Shown here one piece after another: positions 59,419 through 64,000 of a DNA stretch of 64,000 nucleotides. Numbering within the stretch: the stretch's first letter is position 1; each line of letters starts with the position of its first letter. A model generated the notes under the pieces. The model was not told the DNA's origin. It was given only the letters and a program-made list of their open reading frames with translations, and did not search any database. The translations under genes and the position numbers were made by a program. Origin of the DNA: Riptortus pedestris (taxonomy: Eukaryota > Arthropoda > Insecta > Hemiptera > Alydidae); NCBI GenBank assembly GCA_019009955.1, contig CM032229.1:9517001-9581000 (forward strand), read 5' to 3'.

Positions 59419-60869
59419 ACACTATACAGTAATTACCTCATTCCTAATATATTGAATTTCAACTCAATCCAATCATTCATTTCTACCGAAATTACAGACA
59501 GGCAAATTCCTGTTAGCCTCAACATAAGGACTAGTCTATGAGAGGCAACTATCCCAAGGTATTCACCCTTGGGCCAATTTATTTGTATTGAATACACAAA
59601 GCTCAATATTTGACAATAGAAGGAAAATGTGTAGCATAATTGCTATATTATTGGCCTGAATATTATAAATTTCAATATTCTACAAAGCTAGAATTATCTT
59701 TCAGAAAAAAAAAAATATTAATCCTGTCTTTAATGGTAATGAGAATACTCTTTGATTATATTAAAAAATCACGAACAAATATAAAAGATTTAAATAAATT
59801 CCTCTAAAAATGATTTACGAAACTTTTAGCCTCAGTTGTGAATAGCTCAAGTAATGACCAAAAGTAAGGAAAAATGAATAGTTTTAAATGTTAATTTTAG
59901 TTTACACGTTTTCTCGACACGAATCATAAAAAAATGATTGTGTCATTTCGTCATAGCTGTGGTAAATCATTTATAAATATATATATTGTTATGAGCTTTT
60001 GTATGCAACTGTAAAGTGGTTCATTACTTATTCAAAATGCTCACAAAATAATACATGATATCTCTTTTATATGATATGCATTTTCATAAGTGAGGAAATA
60101 AATGTGAACGGTTTTCTCGACTATATTTCATTTGTTATGTAAACAAATGTATTTTTAATAAGCTTTTAATGATTACTGAAAAAAATGGGATTATTGATTC
60201 ATATTGGAGAAAAACTGTATAATAAAGTTGAGTCGTTTTGATTTTTGATATGTTAGATATCACAAAGAGAATTTACAAGGTTTTCCTTTCTAATACACGC
60301 ATTCCATTAGAAGAAAATTATATTTTGGTGTTCACTCGTTCTAATTATAGTAGTGTTTGTACATAAATATGTGTTAATGTTTTGTTGTTGTACATGTAAT
60401 ATATATTCCTATAACAGAAAATACCTTATGAAATACATTTAAAAGAAAAAAAAAAATTGAAGTCACAAGGAGATTAAATTAACTTTGGTGGTTCAGTGTA
60501 AATAAATTTAGTGTTGTATTTTAAATGTAGTTCACTGCTTATTGATACTTGCTGAATTTAGAATGTTTTAGATTTAAACGATTGTAAGAACCAATCATGA
60601 TACACGTTTAGATGTTAATATCAAGAATGTATAGAGGCAACTGTTATATATTTTTCATAATAAAATAGATTTTAAAATGATTCTGGATCAGATTTTTTTA
60701 TAATCTAAATTAAGCCCTTATTGTGTTTATTTTAGCAGCTGAGGAATATTATTATGCATCCCAGGTACTGTAAGGTATGTTAACATGTGTCCAAATGTTA
60801 TTCAGTTGGGAGTAGTCATGGATGAGCAAAATAGAAAACAATTTCTTTGACAAATATTATAATAAAATT
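59419..60869. other. Intergenic AT-rich sequence, nothing recognised
   Basis: No frames of note. Confidence 0.45.
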
Positions 60870-60960
60870 CCTCCTATGTTTCAATTCATTCCGAGGCTCT
60901 TCAGGAAAGAGAAACATTAAGCCAAAACACACTTAGAGAGTGTTGGACCTTCTGCTTTGA
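60870..60960 (-). other. Hammerhead-like core, degenerate
   Basis: On the - strand CTGAAGA (60904-60898) is followed by GCCTCGGAATGAATT and TTGAAAC (60884-60878). One arm of the stem (GCCTC) is present and the partner is decayed. Similar to the cores at 51.5, 52.1, 61.1 and 61.87 kb; it lies 200 bp left of the Penelope-like copy. Confidence 0.35.
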
Positions 60961-60999
60961 AGAGTTACATCAAAACTCTAATAAAAAGAGAGCAAAAAA

Positions 61000-61060
61000 G
61001 TCTGTTATTCAGGGCTGCTTAAACTAAGCAAATTTCTTCTGAAAACATGACTTATGGAAG
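61000..61060 (+). mobile_element. HX repeat, 5' end fragment
   Basis: AAAAAGTCTGTTATTCAGGG and TTAAACTAAGCAAATTTCTT. The Penelope-like copy starts ~40 bp later. Confidence 0.5.
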
Positions 61061-61099
61061 GTCAAAAAAAAAATGGAAACCTCAAATGATTATTAAAAT

Positions 61100-61925
61100 C
61101 ATTCCTATTTTTCTATTAGTTTCGCGTCCACATGATATGTCATCAGGAGAAACTTTTATACAAAAAGGCAACTAAACGAATGGCTACATCGTTTTATAGG
61201 ACATTCCACTAGCCATGCACATCAGAGAATACCCAGGAAGAATATATCGATATGTAAAGATATTGGACAAATCACATGGAAATACCCAAACAGAGTGAGG
61301 AATAGCTTTAAAGGATAAATTAAAATCAAACAATATCAAATACAATGAATACAAAATAAACTCTATGGACTGTAATAAAAGTGTTACAGGGGAATCATCA
61401 CAATTACTCAAAAGAACAATCAGACAGCACGTGACAAACATTGAGAAGGACAATAACATGTCCCTAGCCAACGACACCCATAACTTTTATTTTGAAAGCA
61501 TAAGTATAATAGAAAGAGAAAGAAATATATGCAAGAGGGGGATACAAGAGAATATGCACATCATAACAAAATAGAAGAAAGGTGACCAATAAGAAAGCAG
61601 AGATAAAACATGTCAATTATATGTATTTTAATTTATTGGAAACTTCAGTTCCTAATCCACCAACAAGTGATAGTTGATGAATTATAAATTTCTCATTTAC
61701 TATTTAGTTTACACTTCATTAGGGATAATCAATATATTTTTCTTTTGTATCAATATAAATCAGCTACCTTGACCCGTCATACTTTGTAAGCCATTCTCTG
61801 GCTGGCATGGCTGCCACAGAATGATGTAGGAGTTAGGTTTAGTTGCCTTTTTGTATCAGAATATCTCCTGATGAGACGTGTGTGGACGCGAAACTATTAG
61901 AAAACAAAAATGATTTTATAAATAA
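61100..61925. mobile_element. Penelope-like copy with inverted terminal arms
   Basis: 61111-61173 and 61847-61905 are inverted repeats (shared pieces TTTCGCGTCCACA, CATCAGGAGA, ACAAAAAGGCAACTAAA). The + arm has CTGATGAG (61868-61875), a possible short stem, and GCGAAAC (61888-61894). The - arm has CTGATGA (61146-61140) and CGCGAAAC (61126-61119). CTGANGA plus GAAA spaced by a stem is the hammerhead core, and hammerheads are known in terminal repeats of Penelope-like elements. Complete folds were not verified. Confidence 0.5.
61220..61576 (+). pseudogene. Penelope-like GIY-YIG endonuclease remnant, copy 2
   Basis: Second copy of the 39.6-39.95 kb sequence: MDCNKSVTGESSQLLKRTIR, QHVTNIEKDNNM, DTHNFYFESISIIERERN. 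The YIG triplet is changed (SVTGES), so the endonuclease motif is broken. It is enclosed by inverted arms at 61100-61175 and 61845-61925 that carry hammerhead-like cores. Confidence 0.66.
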
Positions 61926-61969
61926 TTTAAGGTTTTCATTTTATTTTTTTTTAACCTTTTGCCATAGAT

Positions 61970-62600
61970 TAGTTAAGAAAGCATATTTCCCACATGACGG
62001 AATGGCATATATAATCTCTACTTCTATATAAAAACCTGATGAGTAGAAATGGGATTTTACTGAAGAAAGTATGCTTAATATTTGCTGCAAAAACTGAATT
62101 TGATAATTGCAGTACATTAATCATTTAAAACAATTCGTTCTATAACATTTTTTGATTTGACTCATGAAAGAGAAATTTTGAACATTCTAAATTCCCTCCC
62201 CGTAACTCCCCCCCTCTATAACTGCTTCGATTTAAGTTGTTAAAGAATATGATCTTTAGTGTTGAATAAAACATTAAATATTTTATAGATCAAATATTTT
62301 CAAGTCAAGAAATAAAACCATAATTAATGATTTCACCAAATATATTTGTATGTATCTCAGCTTACAAAGATCTGTTGAAAAAAATAAAGGGGATTTTAGC
62401 TTGGAGTAAGACTTTTCATGATATATCCGCTTATTATGATGACTAAAAGTGGGGGTTTATATGAAGGCTGAAATCTGATAATGTTAATACCTCGATTCAT
62501 ATTCAAGAGAGAGAAAATGTATATAGACCATTACATTTGCAACAAGATTGATTATATACAATTTCCTGATCCAACTCCCTAAGTCTAAGGCAAATGTTTC
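61970..62600 (+). mobile_element. HX repeat, partial
   Basis: CATATTTCCCACATGACGG, AAACCTGATGAGTAGAAATG, a first module, AGTGGGGGTTTATATGAAGG, a second module start. No 3' end. Possibly the continuation of 61000-61060 across the Penelope insertion. Confidence 0.58.
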
Positions 62601-62602
62601 AT

Positions 62603-62627
62603 CTGGCATGGCTAACCTGAGCCCCAG
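62603..62627 (-). mobile_element. tRNA-Leu-like SINE, short head fragment
   Basis: Only CATGGCTAACCTGAGCCCC, the 5' end of the SINE, next to the end of an HX copy. Confidence 0.5.
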
Positions 62628-63819
62628 TAATTATAAGTTAGAACGAAGAACACCTTCAATGTGCTACTATAAATAAACTCTTGCTCTTTCATAATAACTT
62701 ATGGAATGGATCTGACAGAAGGCCACTGCTCTTTTCTATTGCTACAAATCTTTTGCAGTTTTTGTTTATCCCAATGTTAGAAGGTTATTAGAATGTCATT
62801 GGTATCTTTGTAATAAGTTGAGCTAAATACCAGCAGGTGTCTTGTCTAACCCAATGTGCTCTAAAAAAACATAGTCTGGAATGATCGTTCTTTTCCCTTA
62901 AAGTGTCCGAAAGGTCTGGTTTGTCCTATGGTTGTCTATTTTGGCAGGCTCAATGTACTCATGAAAAATTATTTTACTCTTGTCTATCCCACAAATGGAA
63001 TATCTCATCAACTTCCAGGACTCCAGCTTTATCAGTACTGTGGTTCAGTCATGGTTCAGCACTTGGAAACTCCTTTCTTCTTTAAATTATCAGGGGATTT
63101 TGAATCTCAAGTGGAAGGAATTAAGGCCAGAATACCTAACCTAAGAAAACATATTGGGGCAAAAGAAATAAAAAAGAAACAAACAATGGTTGTGGAAAAT
63201 GTAACACTTTTACTGAAATAGGATTTGCCTGGGCTGGCTGTAATTATTTGGTTTGGTCAATGGTTTTCAAGCAACTTAATTTTTAAGGCATAATTTTAAA
63301 GTAAGGTTTTAAATATATAATTTTTGAAATACTTCTTCATATTTAAACACATAAATGCCTGTGAAATTTTGCCTTCTTTCTAAAAATAAATCTGACAAGA
63401 TGAGTACGCCTGGAAATGCATCGACTTGTCACTTATTACAATTAATATCAGGTGATAGGTGTATTCTGACTTGGCTTCCACAGTGCTCAATAAACTGTGA
63501 TATACAACTGTGGAAATGTCTGGGGAGGTTAAGGACATTTATAAATGATGATTTGAAGCTATATGAGCATAATCTTTTGCAGACACAAATAGCTGCTGTG
63601 GGCACCACATGACTTCCTTCTACTACTATTAAAATAAATAAAAAAAAATCTTTTGCTACACTTCATTTAAAATAATTTAATTTGAAAGTGATATACGATA
63701 TCTCTGATCCCATGCATTAGATCGAAACTGCCAAAGAGCATAATTTATAGACGTCCTTATGACAAAAAAACAAAAACAAGTATAAGTAAGTAAAAAGTAC
63801 AAAATATATACAAATCTTC
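62628..63819. other. Sequence with two unrecognised frames
   Basis: 62928-63221 (97 codons) and 63355-63612 (85 codons) are open on +, and slightly GC-richer than surroundings. Neither shows a family motif or splice context. They could be remnants of a mobile ORF. Confidence 0.3.
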
Positions 63820-63905
63820 TGTATCTCTAATAGGTACGGAAGAATTTCCAATTTTTATATTCATTCCCTTCCAAACCCCCTTAGTTCATTTTGATAAAAT
63901 GGGAG
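63820..63905 (+). mobile_element. HX repeat, short fragment
   Basis: GTACGGAAGAATTTCCAATT and TTCCAAACCCCCTTAG. Confidence 0.4.
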
Positions 63906-64000
63906 GTGCACAACTAGGCTTTACAGTAGCCAAAAATAGGAAATTTCAACTTTCTTAGGCTCTGATGTTTTAGGTAAGGTGAGATACATACATATATATG

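Overview
The window is nuclear DNA of an arthropod, most likely an insect and possibly a hemipteran (the order is inference). It is AT-rich, carries long (TA)n, (CT)n and (CA)n tracts, and is packed with dispersed repeats. Mariner, piggyBac, hAT, BEL/Pao, LINE and Penelope remnants all occur. The few coding segments are short, GC-richer islands with GT..AG boundaries.

One host gene runs through most of the window on the + strand. Six exons (668-920, 33863-34131, 36198-36375, 38107-38397, 43697-43738, 50879-51181) join in frame. They encode the C-terminal ~440 residues of a membrane protein: two CUB-type regions, an LDL-receptor class A module, one transmembrane helix and a very short cytoplasmic tail ending at the stop at 51179-51181. 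This matches the architecture of insect Culd (CUB and LDLa domain protein). The 5' exons lie before the window. The first intron in view is 33 kb. Exon 38107-38397 is followed by an in-frame stop and an AATAAA, a possible switch to a secreted form.

A second, intronless gene lies inside that intron on the - strand (16165-17169): an intact 334-residue MATH-BTB protein of the SPOP/TDPOZ type. It sits between two pieces of a decayed BEL/Pao retrotransposon (gag zinc knuckle plus protease at 15405-15845, reverse transcriptase at 17655-18062). A 5'-truncated LINE is inserted after the second piece.

The rest is mobile or repetitive. About 30 fragments belong to one family (called HX here). It has a fixed 5' end, 12-bp subterminal inverted repeats (AGCAGATTTCCC / GGGAAATCTGCT), an internal TA/CA microsatellite and a 3' palindrome GATTTCCCTTAAGGGAAATC; this resembles non-autonomous Helentron/DINE-1 elements. 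Eleven pieces of a tRNA-Leu-like SINE, a second tRNA-like SINE, and two related solo-LTR-like copies with a TATA box on the - strand are also present. Other elements are a piggyBac-like element with TTAA at both ends, a mariner, two hAT transposase remnants, two Penelope-type GIY-YIG remnants (one flanked by inverted arms with hammerhead-like cores), a fold-back element just after the CUB gene, and an inverted-repeat element with a 128-codon ORF. Minisatellites of 60 (2x30), ~20, 46 and ~18 bp have grown from such elements; the 46-bp array is an expanded HX 5' end.

From 52.2 to 64 kb no host gene is recognised. Nothing could be searched here: family names rest on recognised motifs, and repeat boundaries are approximate to about 10-30 bp.
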